Positions 31,458-40,049 are shown, numbered from the stretch's first letter. The stretch is 40,617 nt of DNA from Firm-04 sp964479595 (GCA_964479595.1 CAYZMU010000010.1:1-40617), one strand, 5' to 3'. Numbers and translations are program-made. Notes: a model not told the origin generated them from the sequence alone.

Positions 31458-32336
31458 TTGAAGAAAGGTTTCACTTATATTGCAAGCATTTTGCTGACGC
31501 TGGTGCTGATTGCCTCGCTTTGTGTGACAGAGATAGCGGCGGTGGGGTACTTTATCGCGCTGAATCCTGAAACCTGCGTGAATATTGTGAGAAAAAAGCA
31601 GGTCACCGCCATGGTCTGCGCGGATTTGCAGGGATATTACGAGGATCAGCAAAACGCTTCCGGGATTCCCGCGGCGGTTTACGCCGAAAGCATTGCCCCG
31701 GAAAAAATAGACGAAGTCATCGGGGAAACGCTCACGGCGGGGTTTGCGTATCTGAACGGAGAGAAGGATTCTTTCACGGTTTCGCCGGATTTCACGGCGC
31801 TTGAGAACAGTCTCACCGCGTTCTTTGAGACCTACGCGGAGGAAAACGGCGCGGCGCACGACGACGCCTATGAAAAGTCGCTCAATCAGGCGATCGACGC
31901 GGCGAAAACCAATATCAAGCTCTCCGCGGACGTGTTTTGTTTCGGCACGCTGGCGGACAGGGACGTTCTGGAACAGATGCGGGAGTTCATGCCCTGGATG
32001 CGCTACGTGCTGATTTTCTCCGCGCTGCTGGACGTAATGCTGATTGCTATTTTGCTAATGGTACACCACAAAGCGTGGGAAGAGGGGCTCTACCATTGTT
32101 CCAACGCGTTCCTTGTAAGCGCGTTCCTTCTGGCGGTTCCCGCGTTCTGGCTGCGCGCTACCCGCTGGTTTGACCGTTTCTCGGTCAAGGCGGACGCGGT
32201 CTTCGCGGCGGTGACGGGGTATCTTTATCACCTGACGGACGCGGTCCTTTTCATGTCGTTCGTGGTGCTCAGCCTTGCGCTCGCGGGGTATATCTTCTTC
32301 GGGATTTTCCGCTCTGTGCGCAATGAAAAAGAATGA
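31458..32336 (+). CDS. Multi-spanning membrane protein with one extracytoplasmic domain
   Basis: A 292-residue protein with an N-terminal helix (about 5-34), an extracytoplasmic region (about 35-178), and three further helices (about 180-202, 215-232, 255-285). TTG at 31458 is the best start: AAGGGGTG lies 7-8 nt upstream, and it yields MKKGFTYIASILLTL; the next Met would delete the first helix. Third gene of the sortase locus, closed by the terminator at 32363. The layout recalls TIGR01906-like integral proteins but I cannot confirm a family. A role with the sortase is inferred from context. Confidence 0.75.
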   Translation: MKKGFTYIASILLTLVLIASLCVTEIAAVGYFIALNPETCVNIVRKKQVTAMVCADLQGYYEDQQNASGIPAAVYAESIAPEKIDEVIGETLTAGFAYLNGEKDSFTVSPDFTALENSLTAFFETYAEENGAAHDDAYEKSLNQAIDAAKTNIKLSADVFCFGTLADRDVLEQMREFMPWMRYVLIFSALLDVMLIAILLMVHHKAWEEGLYHCSNAFLVSAFLLAVPAFWLRATRWFDRFSVKADAVFAAVTGYLYHLTDAVLFMSFVVLSLALAGYIFFGIFRSVRNEKE

Positions 32337-32362
32337 CGCCGGCAATTGAGATACGGCAAGGG

Positions 32363-32390
32363 GGCTTTCCGAAAACGGAAAGCCTTTTTT
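32363..32390 (+). terminator. Terminator of the sortase operon
   Basis: Perfect 9-bp stem GGCTTTCCG (32363-32371) and CGGAAAGCC (32376-32384) with loop AAAA, then TTTTTT. A second copy after the gap belongs to the 55-bp contig overlap. Confidence 0.92.
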
Positions 32391-32414
32391 GTCACGGCTT
32401 GACAGCGGGCGCGA

Positions 32415-32514
32415 NNNNNNNNNNNNNNNNNNNNNNNNNNNNNNNNNNNNNNNNNNNNNNNNNNNNNNNNNNNNNNNNNNNNNNNNNNNNNNNNNNNNNN
32501 NNNNNNNNNNNNNN
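32415..32514. other. Assembly gap (100 N) with identical flanks
   Basis: The 55 bp on the left (32360-32414) are identical to the 55 bp on the right (32515-32569). Probably a graph junction; possibly no sequence is missing. Confidence 0.99.
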
Positions 32515-32553
32515 GGGGGCTTTCCGAAAACGGAAAGCCTTTTTTGTCACGGC

Positions 32554-32582
32554 TTGACAGCGGGCGCGAAACAGTGTATAAT
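32554..32582 (+). promoter_or_regulatory. Promoter of the FG-GAP protein/two-component operon
   Basis: TTGACA (32554-32559), 17-nt spacer, TATAAT (32577-32582). Confidence 0.87.
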
Positions 32583-32605
32583 GAGAGGGAGAGGAGGGGG
32601 AGAAG

Positions 32606-33940
32606 ATGCGAAGGACCCCGGCCCTTCTGGGGGCTGTTCTGCTGGCGGGAGCGGCGCCCTCGTGCAGCTTTTCCGCGAATGTGGAGACACTTCTTTCCCC
32701 GCCGAGACTGGACGCGGAGCAGGAGCAGATTTACCGCGCGCTGGAGGCGGCGGTCGGGACTTCCATCAGCCTGCGCTACCCCAAATCCGGCGAGCGCCTT
32801 TCCGCGTTTACCGTGGAGGATCTCGACAGCGACGGCGACGACGAGGCGATTGTCTTTTATGAGGTGCTGCGCGATTCCTCGAAAGAGAACACCCTGCGGC
32901 TCTGCCTGCTCAATCAGGAAAACGGGCAGTGGCGCGCGGTCAAGGACTACACCACCGCCGACGCCGAGATTGAGCGCGTGGACGTGGAGCGCCTCGGCGT
33001 CAATAAACGTCTCAATCTCATTATCCGCTACGGAATGCCCGAGGGCGGCGACCACACCGCGGAGGTCTTTCACTACGAGGACGATGAACTGCGGCGCACG
33101 CTCTCGCTCTCCTATTCCGATATGGCGATACGCGATTTAAACGGCGACGGCACGCTTGAGATACTGGCTCTGACGGCGGACAACGCGCAGAGCCCCGCCG
33201 CCGCGACCGCCTACGCGCTGGAGGAAAACGGCGACTATATCCAGAGCACGCTCGCGCTGCCCGACGCGTTCACCGACATCGCGGGGGTGTATTACGCCGC
33301 GCCGCAGACGGATGAGGGCTCAAGGCGGGCGGTTTACGTCGACGGCGTGACGGGCGCGCAGACGATTTCCACGGCGATTCTCTCGTATCAGGACAACCAG
33401 CTCTCTTTCGTCTACGCGGATACGCCGGAGCGCTTCCCGAACACCTCGCGGCCCGCCAACTGCCCCAGCGCGGATGTCGATGCCGACGGCGACGCGGAAA
33501 TCCCGGTGCAGACGCTCTTTTACGGCTACGACCCGGAGGCGCAGACGGCGCCGGAGCTTTACATGACGAACTGGTACGAATGCGAGAACGGGCTTCTGAT
33601 GCGAAAATATTCCTCGTATTACTCCCCGTCGGAGGGCTATGTGTTCCGTATGCCCGCGCGCTGGGCGGGGAAGGTCACGGCGGTGCGCGAAAACGAGGAG
33701 ATTGTGTTTTACGAATATGACCCCGACACGCCGGGCGAGAACGGCAGGCCCGCGCTGAAAACGGCTTTGGCGCGCGTGTGCGTGATAACGGACCCGGTTG
33801 CGGCGGACGCCATGCAGCAGAGCGGCTATTTGCTGCTGCGGCGGCGCGCGAGCAGTTTCTGGCTGGCGAAGGCGGAGGCCGCGGGCGGGGATTTGCGGCT
33901 TTCACAGAGCGAGCTGCTCTTTCTGACGGCTTTCATATAA
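32606..33940 (+). CDS. Exported protein with FG-GAP/VCBS-like calcium loops, two-component partner
   Basis: A 444-residue exported protein of no named family. The signal sequence ends at AAPSC (Cys about 20), a non-canonical lipobox, so lipid anchoring is likely but not certain. Three Asp-rich loops spaced through the body, DLDSDGDDEAIV, DLNGDGTLEILAL and DVDADGDAEIPV, resemble calcium-binding FG-GAP/VCBS blades of a beta-propeller. The ATG at 32606 has GGAGGGGG upstream. It is the first gene of a unit with an OmpR-type regulator (15 nt downstream) and a histidine kinase, so it may act as an accessory sensor for the kinase; that is inference. Confidence 0.8.
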   Translation: MRRTPALLGAVLLAGAAPSCSFSANVETLLSPPRLDAEQEQIYRALEAAVGTSISLRYPKSGERLSAFTVEDLDSDGDDEAIVFYEVLRDSSKENTLRLCLLNQENGQWRAVKDYTTADAEIERVDVERLGVNKRLNLIIRYGMPEGGDHTAEVFHYEDDELRRTLSLSYSDMAIRDLNGDGTLEILALTADNAQSPAAATAYALEENGDYIQSTLALPDAFTDIAGVYYAAPQTDEGSRRAVYVDGVTGAQTISTAILSYQDNQLSFVYADTPERFPNTSRPANCPSADVDADGDAEIPVQTLFYGYDPEAQTAPELYMTNWYECENGLLMRKYSSYYSPSEGYVFRMPARWAGKVTAVRENEEIVFYEYDPDTPGENGRPALKTALARVCVITDPVAADAMQQSGYLLLRRRASSFWLAKAEAAGGDLRLSQSELLFLTAFI

Positions 33941-33955
33941 GGGGAGGCAAGCGAA

Positions 33956-34705
33956 ATGGCACAAAACGACAGGACCAGAGTGCTGGTTTGCGAGGACGAG
34001 GATTCCATCCGGGAGCTGATTATCCTCAATCTGAAGATGGGAAAGGACTATCTGGAGCGCGATTACGAGGTCGTGGCGGTCAGCACGGGCGAGGAGGCGC
34101 TGCAGACGTTCGCGCAGGAGAACGGCAATTTCGATATCGTCCTTCTGGACGTCATGCTCCCCGGAATCGACGGTTTCACGGTCTGCAAGCGGCTCAGGGA
34201 AGTGTCCAATGTGGGTATTATTATGCTCACCGCGAAGGCGCAGGAGATGGACAAGGTCAACGCCCTCTACGACAAAGGCGCGGACGACTACATGACCAAG
34301 CCTTTCGCGCCCTCGGAACTGCTCGCGCGGATGTGCGCGCTTTGCCGGCGGCTGCACGAGAGCAGCACGAAACCCGAGGAGGAGCTGCTGCTCAAGTCCG
34401 GGCCCTTTGTCGTCAACCTCAAGAGCCGGTCGCTTACCAAAAACGGCGAGCCCATCGCGCTGACGGACTCGGAATATAAAATCATCCTCTATTTTCTGCG
34501 GAACAAAAACACCGCGCTGGACCGCGCGAGCATTCTCGTCAATATCTGGGGCGAAAACTATTATGGCTACAGCAAGATTGTGGACGTGAATATCAGGCGG
34601 CTGCGCATGAAGATTGAGGACGACCCCTCCGACCCGAAATATATTTTAACAATCTGGGGCTACGGCTACAAGTGGGAAGATAAGAGCGAACCAAACGGGC
34701 AGTGA
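33956..34705 (+). CDS. OmpR/PhoB-family response regulator
   Basis: A 249-residue DNA-binding response regulator. The receiver domain (about 8-125) has the acidic pair CEDED, phospho-acceptor Asp65 in IVLLDVMLPG, and the Lys of YMTKPF. The winged-helix domain (about 150-240) shows LTDSEYKIILYFLRN, VDVNIRRLRMKIE and YILTIWGYGYKWE. The ATG has GGGGAGG upstream. It lies between the FG-GAP protein gene and the cognate kinase gene (6 nt downstream), so the kinase is its likely phospho-donor. Target genes unknown, autoregulation possible. Confidence 0.95.
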   Translation: MAQNDRTRVLVCEDEDSIRELIILNLKMGKDYLERDYEVVAVSTGEEALQTFAQENGNFDIVLLDVMLPGIDGFTVCKRLREVSNVGIIMLTAKAQEMDKVNALYDKGADDYMTKPFAPSELLARMCALCRRLHESSTKPEEELLLKSGPFVVNLKSRSLTKNGEPIALTDSEYKIILYFLRNKNTALDRASILVNIWGENYYGYSKIVDVNIRRLRMKIEDDPSDPKYILTIWGYGYKWEDKSEPNGQ

Positions 34706-34711
34706 TTTCTC

Positions 34712-36157
34712 ATGGCGAAGAAAAGCATAACGCGGCGCTGGATTACGAGCAATCTGGGCGTCATTGTCCTGATTCTGCTCGTGATTGAGCTCGCGCTGAT
34801 TTACGCCGTGCAGAGCTATTTCTACAACTCCGCGCGGCAGTATCTGGTCACGAGGCTCAACGCCGTCTACGGGGTGCTGTCGCGCTATGCCGCGGACGCG
34901 GGGACGAACCTGAGCGCGGAGCTGCGCGGGGCGGTGGAGAGTTTTTCGGACAAGGACAAGATGGAACTCATGGCGCTGGACAACGACGGGCGCGTGGTAC
35001 TGACGTCTTCGGGATTTTCGCGGGATTTCGAGCCCGGAATGCCCGACTACGACATGGCGATGGCGGCGACGGACGCCTACGGCTACAGCATGGGGCGCAC
35101 CGAAAACGGCGAGCGCGTCATGGCGGTCTGCTTTCCGCTGACAGAGGTCAGCACGGATTACTCCGCGATTCGGGTGGTCACCTCGCTGGAATCCATCGAC
35201 CGCACCATTTCGGGCTTCGTGGTGAGCGTGACGGCCGTCGCGGTGGCGGTGCTGCTGCTGCTGGCGCTTTCCGACCTCTATTTCGTGGGCTCGATTCTGC
35301 GCCCGATTCGGCAAATCAGCGCCAACACGGAAAAATTCGCCCGCGGGGATTTCTCCGCGCGCATCAAGCAGGAGAGCGAGGACGAGATAGGCGAGCTCTG
35401 CGTCGGCATCAACCACATGGCGGACGAGTTATCCAACGCGGACGCCATGAAGAACGAGTTTATCAGTTCGGTTTCGCACGAGCTGCGCACGCCGCTTACC
35501 GCGATTAAGGGCTGGGCGGATACGTTGACGGAGCTGAGCGCCATGCCCGACGGCGCGGACCCGCAGACCATGGAGAAGGGGCTGAGAGTCATCGCGGTGG
35601 AGACGGAGCGCCTTTCCGATATGGTCGAGGAGCTGCTGGATTTCTCGCGAATCCAGAGCGGGCATTTCAGGCTCGAACCCGCCGTGATGGACGTGCTCGC
35701 GGAGCTGGGCGACGCCGTTTTGATCTACATGGAGCGCGCCAAGCGCGACGGCATTCTCATGACCTACGAGGAGCCGGAAATGCTGCCCTTCGTCTACGGC
35801 GACAAGAACCGCATACGGCAGGTTTTCATTAACATTATTGACAACGCGCTCAAGTATTCCGACCCGGGCGGTCGGATTGACGTGAGCGCCTGTGAGGCGC
35901 GCGGCGGCGCGGCGGTTCAGATTACGGTCGCCGACACCGGCTGCGGCATCAAGGCGGAGGACCTGCCCAAAATCAAGACCAAGTTCTATAAGCCCAACCA
36001 CACCCGGCGCGGTTCGGGTATCGGGCTGGCGGTCGCGGACGAGATTGTCGCCATGCACCACGGCACACTCGACATTCAGAGCACGGAAGGCGTGGGCACG
36101 ACCGTTATCATCACGCTGCCCGCCTATGACCCGCAGAAACCGGACGCTCTCCCGTAG
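34712..36157 (+). CDS. Sensor histidine kinase (HAMP-HisKA-HATPase)
   Basis: A 481-residue membrane kinase. Membrane helices at about 14-35 and 170-192 enclose an extracytoplasmic sensor domain of about 130 residues. HAMP (about 193-245) contains RPIRQISANTEKFARGDFS. The HisKA H-box is SVSHELRTPLTAIKGW (His about 256). The HATPase domain has VFINIIDNALKYSD (N-box), VADTGCGIKAEDL (G1) and GSGIGLAVADEIV (G2). The ribosome site is weak, so coupling to the preceding regulator gene is likely. The stop codon TAG forms the loop of the operon's terminator. The signal is unknown. Confidence 0.95.
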   Translation: MAKKSITRRWITSNLGVIVLILLVIELALIYAVQSYFYNSARQYLVTRLNAVYGVLSRYAADAGTNLSAELRGAVESFSDKDKMELMALDNDGRVVLTSSGFSRDFEPGMPDYDMAMAATDAYGYSMGRTENGERVMAVCFPLTEVSTDYSAIRVVTSLESIDRTISGFVVSVTAVAVAVLLLLALSDLYFVGSILRPIRQISANTEKFARGDFSARIKQESEDEIGELCVGINHMADELSNADAMKNEFISSVSHELRTPLTAIKGWADTLTELSAMPDGADPQTMEKGLRVIAVETERLSDMVEELLDFSRIQSGHFRLEPAVMDVLAELGDAVLIYMERAKRDGILMTYEEPEMLPFVYGDKNRIRQVFINIIDNALKYSDPGGRIDVSACEARGGAAVQITVADTGCGIKAEDLPKIKTKFYKPNHTRRGSGIGLAVADEIVAMHHGTLDIQSTEGVGTTVIITLPAYDPQKPDALP

Positions 36158-36172
36158 CGGGGGAGCGTTTTT
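36144..36172 (+). terminator. Terminator overlapping the kinase stop codon
   Basis: 11-bp stem ACGCTCTCCCG (36144-36154) with CGGGGGAGCGT (36158-36168), one T-G pair, then a T-run. The 3-nt loop is the TAG stop (36155-36157). Confidence 0.85.
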
Positions 36173-36210
36173 CGCGTTTTTGCGTCCTTTTGAGGATAAG
36201 GAGGCACCTT

Positions 36211-37527
36211 ATGGAATCCTTTCGCATGACCGACTGCATTCGCGCTACGAAACACGGCGAGACACTTTCCGATGACGACATCCGCGCGCTGATACAGGGC
36301 GTCACGAGCGGGGAGATCCCCGATTACCAGCTCTCCGCGTGGCTGATGGCGGTCTGTCTGCGCGGGCTGAGCGACCGCGAAACCGCCTCTCTCACGGCGG
36401 CGATGCGCGATTCGGGCGATGTGCTCGACTGGGGAAACCTGCGCGGGAATATCGCGGACAAGCACAGCACCGGCGGCGTCGGGGACAAAACCACGCTCGT
36501 TTTAGCGCCGCTGTGCGCAGCCTGCGGGCTCGCCTTCCCCAAAATGTCCGGGCGGGGTCTGGGGCACACCGGCGGCACGATTGACAAGCTCGAGAGCATT
36601 CCGGGCTTCACCACCGCGCTCTCGCCTCAGAAATTCCGCGCCCTGACGGAGGAAGTCGGCTGCGCGGTCGCCGCTCAGAGCGGGAATCTCGCCCCCGCGG
36701 ACAAGAAACTCTACGCGCTGCGCGACGTCACGGAAACCGTCGACAGTATTCCGCTCATCTGCGCGAGCATTATGAGCAAAAAACTGGCCACAGGAGCCGA
36801 TTTTCTCGTGCTGGACGTCAAGGTCGGCAGCGGGGCGTTCATGAAAACCGACGCGGACGCCCAAGAACTTTCCCGCCTCATGCTCCGCGCCGCCTCCGAC
36901 GCCGGGAAACGCTGCGCCGCCGTCCTCACGGATATGGACCGCCCGCTCGGGTACGCGGTCGGCAACGCGCTGGAGGTCAAAGAGGCGCTTTCCACACTGC
37001 GCGGCGGACAAAAGGGCGAGTTACGGCAGCTTTGCGTGCTGCTGGCGGCGGAACTGCTGCGGATGTCGGGGCGGTATCCCGATTTCAAACAGGCTGAGAG
37101 GGCCGCCGAAACCGCTCTGGACAACGGCGAGGCGCTGCGGCGTTTTGAGCGCATGGTGATAGGGCAGGGCGGCGACCCGCGTATCTGCGAAAACCCCGAT
37201 CTGCTGCCGGACGCGGCGGTCAAAACCCCGCTTTGCGCGTGGGGCAGCGGCTTTCTGAGTGCCATGAACACCGAGGAAATCGGCCGCGCGGCGGTGCTGC
37301 TGCGCGCGGGGCGTGCCAGAAAGGGCGATTCGATTGACCCCGCCGCGGGGATCGTCTTTCGCAAAACTTTAGGCGAGGCGGTGCAAAAGGGCGAGGAGAT
37401 TCTCACACTGCATTCCGCCTCCGACACGCTTGCCGCCGCGGCTTTGGATCTGCTGCGCCGCGCCATCGTGATTTCCCCTTCTCCCCCCGCGCCAAAGCCG
37501 CTGATACACACCGTCCTTCGTTCATAA
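36211..37527 (+). CDS. deoA: Pyrimidine-nucleoside (thymidine) phosphorylase
   Basis: Cytosolic salvage enzyme of 438 residues, normal length, that splits thymidine, deoxyuridine or uridine with phosphate to base and (deoxy)ribose 1-phosphate. Motifs: ADKHSTGGVGDKTTL (phosphate site, about 82-96), KMSGRGLGHTGGTIDKLES (family signature), SIMSKKLATGADFLVLDVKV and GSGAFM. The ATG at 36211 has AAGGAGG upstream. It is monocistronic here, between two terminators, with no promoter of consensus quality in the 39-nt gap after the kinase terminator, so read-through may matter. Confidence 0.94.
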   Translation: MESFRMTDCIRATKHGETLSDDDIRALIQGVTSGEIPDYQLSAWLMAVCLRGLSDRETASLTAAMRDSGDVLDWGNLRGNIADKHSTGGVGDKTTLVLAPLCAACGLAFPKMSGRGLGHTGGTIDKLESIPGFTTALSPQKFRALTEEVGCAVAAQSGNLAPADKKLYALRDVTETVDSIPLICASIMSKKLATGADFLVLDVKVGSGAFMKTDADAQELSRLMLRAASDAGKRCAAVLTDMDRPLGYAVGNALEVKEALSTLRGGQKGELRQLCVLLAAELLRMSGRYPDFKQAERAAETALDNGEALRRFERMVIGQGGDPRICENPDLLPDAAVKTPLCAWGSGFLSAMNTEEIGRAAVLLRAGRARKGDSIDPAAGIVFRKTLGEAVQKGEEILTLHSASDTLAAAALDLLRRAIVISPSPPAPKPLIHTVLRS

Positions 37528-37533
37528 GCACAA

Positions 37534-37567
37534 AAAAGAGGAACGCGCTTTCACACGTTCCTCTTTT
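37534..37567. terminator. Bidirectional terminator between deoA and the dockerin-like gene
   Basis: Perfect 12-bp stem AAAAGAGGAACG (37534-37545) with CGTTCCTCTTTT (37556-37567). Confidence 0.9.
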
Positions 37568-37583
37568 GTTTGCGTCTTAGCGA

Positions 37584-39905
37584 TTAAGCCGCAGGACCGC
37601 CGTAGTAGGTGTCGCCCGCGAACGGATCGGTATGATCCGCATCAGCCGGGGTGACCTCTGTGCCGACAGCCTCGAGCCAAGTCGGTGTTTCCTGGAGGAC
37701 CTGCTCGATGTTGTAGTACGCCAAAATGCCTGTCGCGTCTTCGAGATTGACCTTACCCTTATCACCGCCGTTGGAGACATTCGAGGCATAGTAGCCGTAC
37801 TTGCCGTATGTCTCGGGATCGTCCGCGTAAGCACCGGAGCCGAGGAAGGCGCCGTTTTCGGTGATGGACGCGTAGCCTGTCGTGCCGATAACCTGCGTGT
37901 CGTTGTAGTAGATCAATGTCGACTGCGCGTCGCTGATGTCAATGTCATTGTCGAGGTCCACGTCGCCGCGCAGCACCAGATACACGGTCTGCTCGCCGAA
38001 GGACTGACCCTCGGTGAAGGTGCTCGCCAGAGCGGCGTCAAAGCCCGCCGCGGTGATGACCTGCGTGAGGCCCGCCGCGTCCTTGAGCTTGTAGGAGACT
38101 TTATAGCCGTCCGCCTTGAAACCGTCAAACGCGATATCGCCGATGGCGGCCTCGTCCGCGCCGAAGTACTGGGAGACTGCTCTCGTCTGGTTGATCTGGC
38201 CGTCAACATAAATGTTGAGCGTCGCGGTCACAGCGGAGAGGTCAATCGCCGCGGTTTCCTCAGACCAGTAGATCTTGCCGGCCTCGTCCAGACCGTCCAC
38301 AACGATCTCGGCGGAGACGTTGGTGGTGGTCTCGTCGGTCTGATCCTCAAAGATCAGCTCATCGATGACCAGCTTGACATCGTAGGTGGTCGTGCCGCTG
38401 AACGTGTTGACATTGTTGTCGGTCTTCAGCGAGACATCCTTGTGCGCGACAACTTCCTTGAGCTGCTTGTTGGTGCCGTTGGCTTCGTTGTACGCGTCAA
38501 CTTCCGCCTGGATAGCGTTGCCGACAGATTCCTTCAGCTTTGCTCTCTGAGCCTCGTCATCGGGCATGCTGAACTTCACGTCAAAGGAAACGCCGTTGGG
38601 AGCGCTGAATTCGTAGTCATACGCCAGCTGCGCCAGTTCGTTGATGTCCGCCGCGGTGAAGTTCACACTCGCCTTTTCGCCGAGCACACCGTTCGCGGCG
38701 TTGACAGCCTTGTCAACGAGATTGCTGAAGCGTTCGCTCTTGAGCGCGTCCGCGACGTCAGTCGGCAGTTTGTCAAGCTTCGAGGTGAGCAGAGTCGCGT
38801 TTTCCGCTTTCGCGGATGCAGTCAGCGCCTGCTTGTAGGCGTCGTAGATCTGCTGCGCGCCGTCAATGCCGTCCGCGCTGACGGTGAGACCTTCCACTTT
38901 CGTGTTCGTCACAGCGTTCGCGGCCGCGGTGGCCTCGTCCAGCTTGCCTCTCAGTTCCGCTTCCGCCTCTTTAAACTCCGCGTCAAAGTTGCCGATACTG
39001 TCGAAATCCTGCTTCGCCGATTCCTCTTCTACTTTCGCGTTGGCGTCCTCTTCGGAGAGTCCTTGCGCTACCAGCTGCTCGACAAGTTCCTGCTTCTTCC
39101 TCTCGATGCTTTCTTCCTTCACTTCTGCTGCTTTGGTCTTAATGATTTCGCACATATCGGTGAACTTGCCCATGACATAGCCGTTGTCGCCGAGCAGCGT
39201 CTCAAGGCTCGTGTGCGCCGTGTTCGCCTCGTCGGTCACGACCGCGCTGTAGGTGACGGTCTTGGTCGCGGGGTCGAGTTTCCCGGTCACAACGATTTTG
39301 CCGGAAATATGCAGATCTTTCCAGTCAATCACAATCGGCTCGCCCTTGTCTGTCACCATTTCGACACCCTTGGCCTCCGCGACGTTGATCAGAATGTCGC
39401 CCGCGGTTTCGCCGATGTCATCGCAGGACATGGTGACTGTCGCGCTCAGGTCTTCACCGAATTCTACCTTCGCCGTGTCAGCCAGCGCGTCAACAATCGC
39501 CTGCGCCTGAGCTTCTTCCACGTAGCCGACTTTCAGCAGCGCTTTCTTAACGTAGGTCTTCGCGCCGGCTGTCGCGACTTCGCGGCTTCCGCCCTCGCCG
39601 AGCTGCTGGGTGATGTAGGTCTCCAGCTCGCTTGCCCACAGCGAGTGCGGCGCGTTCTCGTGTGTCGCGGCCGCTACCGGCTTCTCGGAGTCCTCAATGG
39701 TTGTGAGGTCAAATGTCTCGTCAACGTAGGACTGGATTTCTGAATCCACCAGGTCGACATCGACAATGAAGCCTCTGTCCACAGTCAGTTTGTCGCCCGC
39801 GGTCGTATCAGCGGCGCTGATATTCACTGCCGTGGCGGCAATCTGGCTCAGCACAAGCAGCGAACCTGTCGCGGTCGCGAGCGTGCGCTTGAAGATTTGT
39901 TTCAT
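37584..39905 (-). CDS. Large secreted protein with a C-terminal dockerin-like module
   Basis: A 773-residue exported protein. Signal peptide (about 1-31, AVNISA/AD). The body (about 35-640) has no recognised enzyme domain; it includes a charged, probably coiled-coil stretch (about 255-340, EEDANAKVEEE and similar) and beta-rich segments. Near the C-terminus, GDVDLDNDIDISDAQSTLIY (from about 647) is a clear dockerin-type calcium loop plus helix; a second, weaker unit (DKGKVNLEDATGILAYYN, about 716) follows after an insert of about 45 residues. Dockerins bind cohesins and anchor proteins in cellulosome-like complexes of Ruminococcus-type bacteria; here the split module makes this uncertain. The ATG has AAAGGAG upstream, promoter 40021-40049. 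Possibly a surface adhesin or scaffold partner (inference). Confidence 0.8.
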   Translation of the reverse strand: MKQIFKRTLATATGSLLVLSQIAATAVNISAADTTAGDKLTVDRGFIVDVDLVDSEIQSYVDETFDLTTIEDSEKPVAAATHENAPHSLWASELETYITQQLGEGGSREVATAGAKTYVKKALLKVGYVEEAQAQAIVDALADTAKVEFGEDLSATVTMSCDDIGETAGDILINVAEAKGVEMVTDKGEPIVIDWKDLHISGKIVVTGKLDPATKTVTYSAVVTDEANTAHTSLETLLGDNGYVMGKFTDMCEIIKTKAAEVKEESIERKKQELVEQLVAQGLSEEDANAKVEEESAKQDFDSIGNFDAEFKEAEAELRGKLDEATAAANAVTNTKVEGLTVSADGIDGAQQIYDAYKQALTASAKAENATLLTSKLDKLPTDVADALKSERFSNLVDKAVNAANGVLGEKASVNFTAADINELAQLAYDYEFSAPNGVSFDVKFSMPDDEAQRAKLKESVGNAIQAEVDAYNEANGTNKQLKEVVAHKDVSLKTDNNVNTFSGTTTYDVKLVIDELIFEDQTDETTTNVSAEIVVDGLDEAGKIYWSEETAAIDLSAVTATLNIYVDGQINQTRAVSQYFGADEAAIGDIAFDGFKADGYKVSYKLKDAAGLTQVITAAGFDAALASTFTEGQSFGEQTVYLVLRGDVDLDNDIDISDAQSTLIYYNDTQVIGTTGYASITENGAFLGSGAYADDPETYGKYGYYASNVSNGGDKGKVNLEDATGILAYYNIEQVLQETPTWLEAVGTEVTPADADHTDPFAGDTYYGGPAA

Positions 39906-39954
39906 CGTGAACCTCTCTCCTTTATTCTTATTGCGTTATGTCCGCGAAAGCCCG

Positions 39955-39985
39955 CGTGACCGGAACCCGCTCGGTTCCCCTCACG
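39955..39985 (-). promoter_or_regulatory. Hairpin in the 5' leader of the dockerin-like gene
   Basis: Inside the leader of roughly 110 nt: inner stem GGAACC/GGTTCC (39962-39967 with 39973-39978) and outer stem CGTGA/TCACG (39955-39959 with 39981-39985). No T-tract follows on the minus strand. It may stabilise the mRNA; no riboswitch class is recognised. Confidence 0.45.
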
Positions 39986-40020
39986 GCTCACACTTCGCCC
40001 CCGCGTGATAACATACTGCC

Positions 40021-40049
40021 ATTATATCACCTTTTCGCCAAAAAATCAA
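40021..40049 (-). promoter_or_regulatory. Promoter of the dockerin-like gene
   Basis: Minus strand TTGATT (40044-40049), 17-nt spacer, TATAAT (40021-40026). Confidence 0.78.

Noticed and set aside
37632..39743. Open frame of 703 codons on the plus strand opposite the dockerin-like gene
   Set aside because: Shadow frame: the minus strand has promoter, ribosome site, signal peptide and a dockerin motif; the plus frame has none of these.
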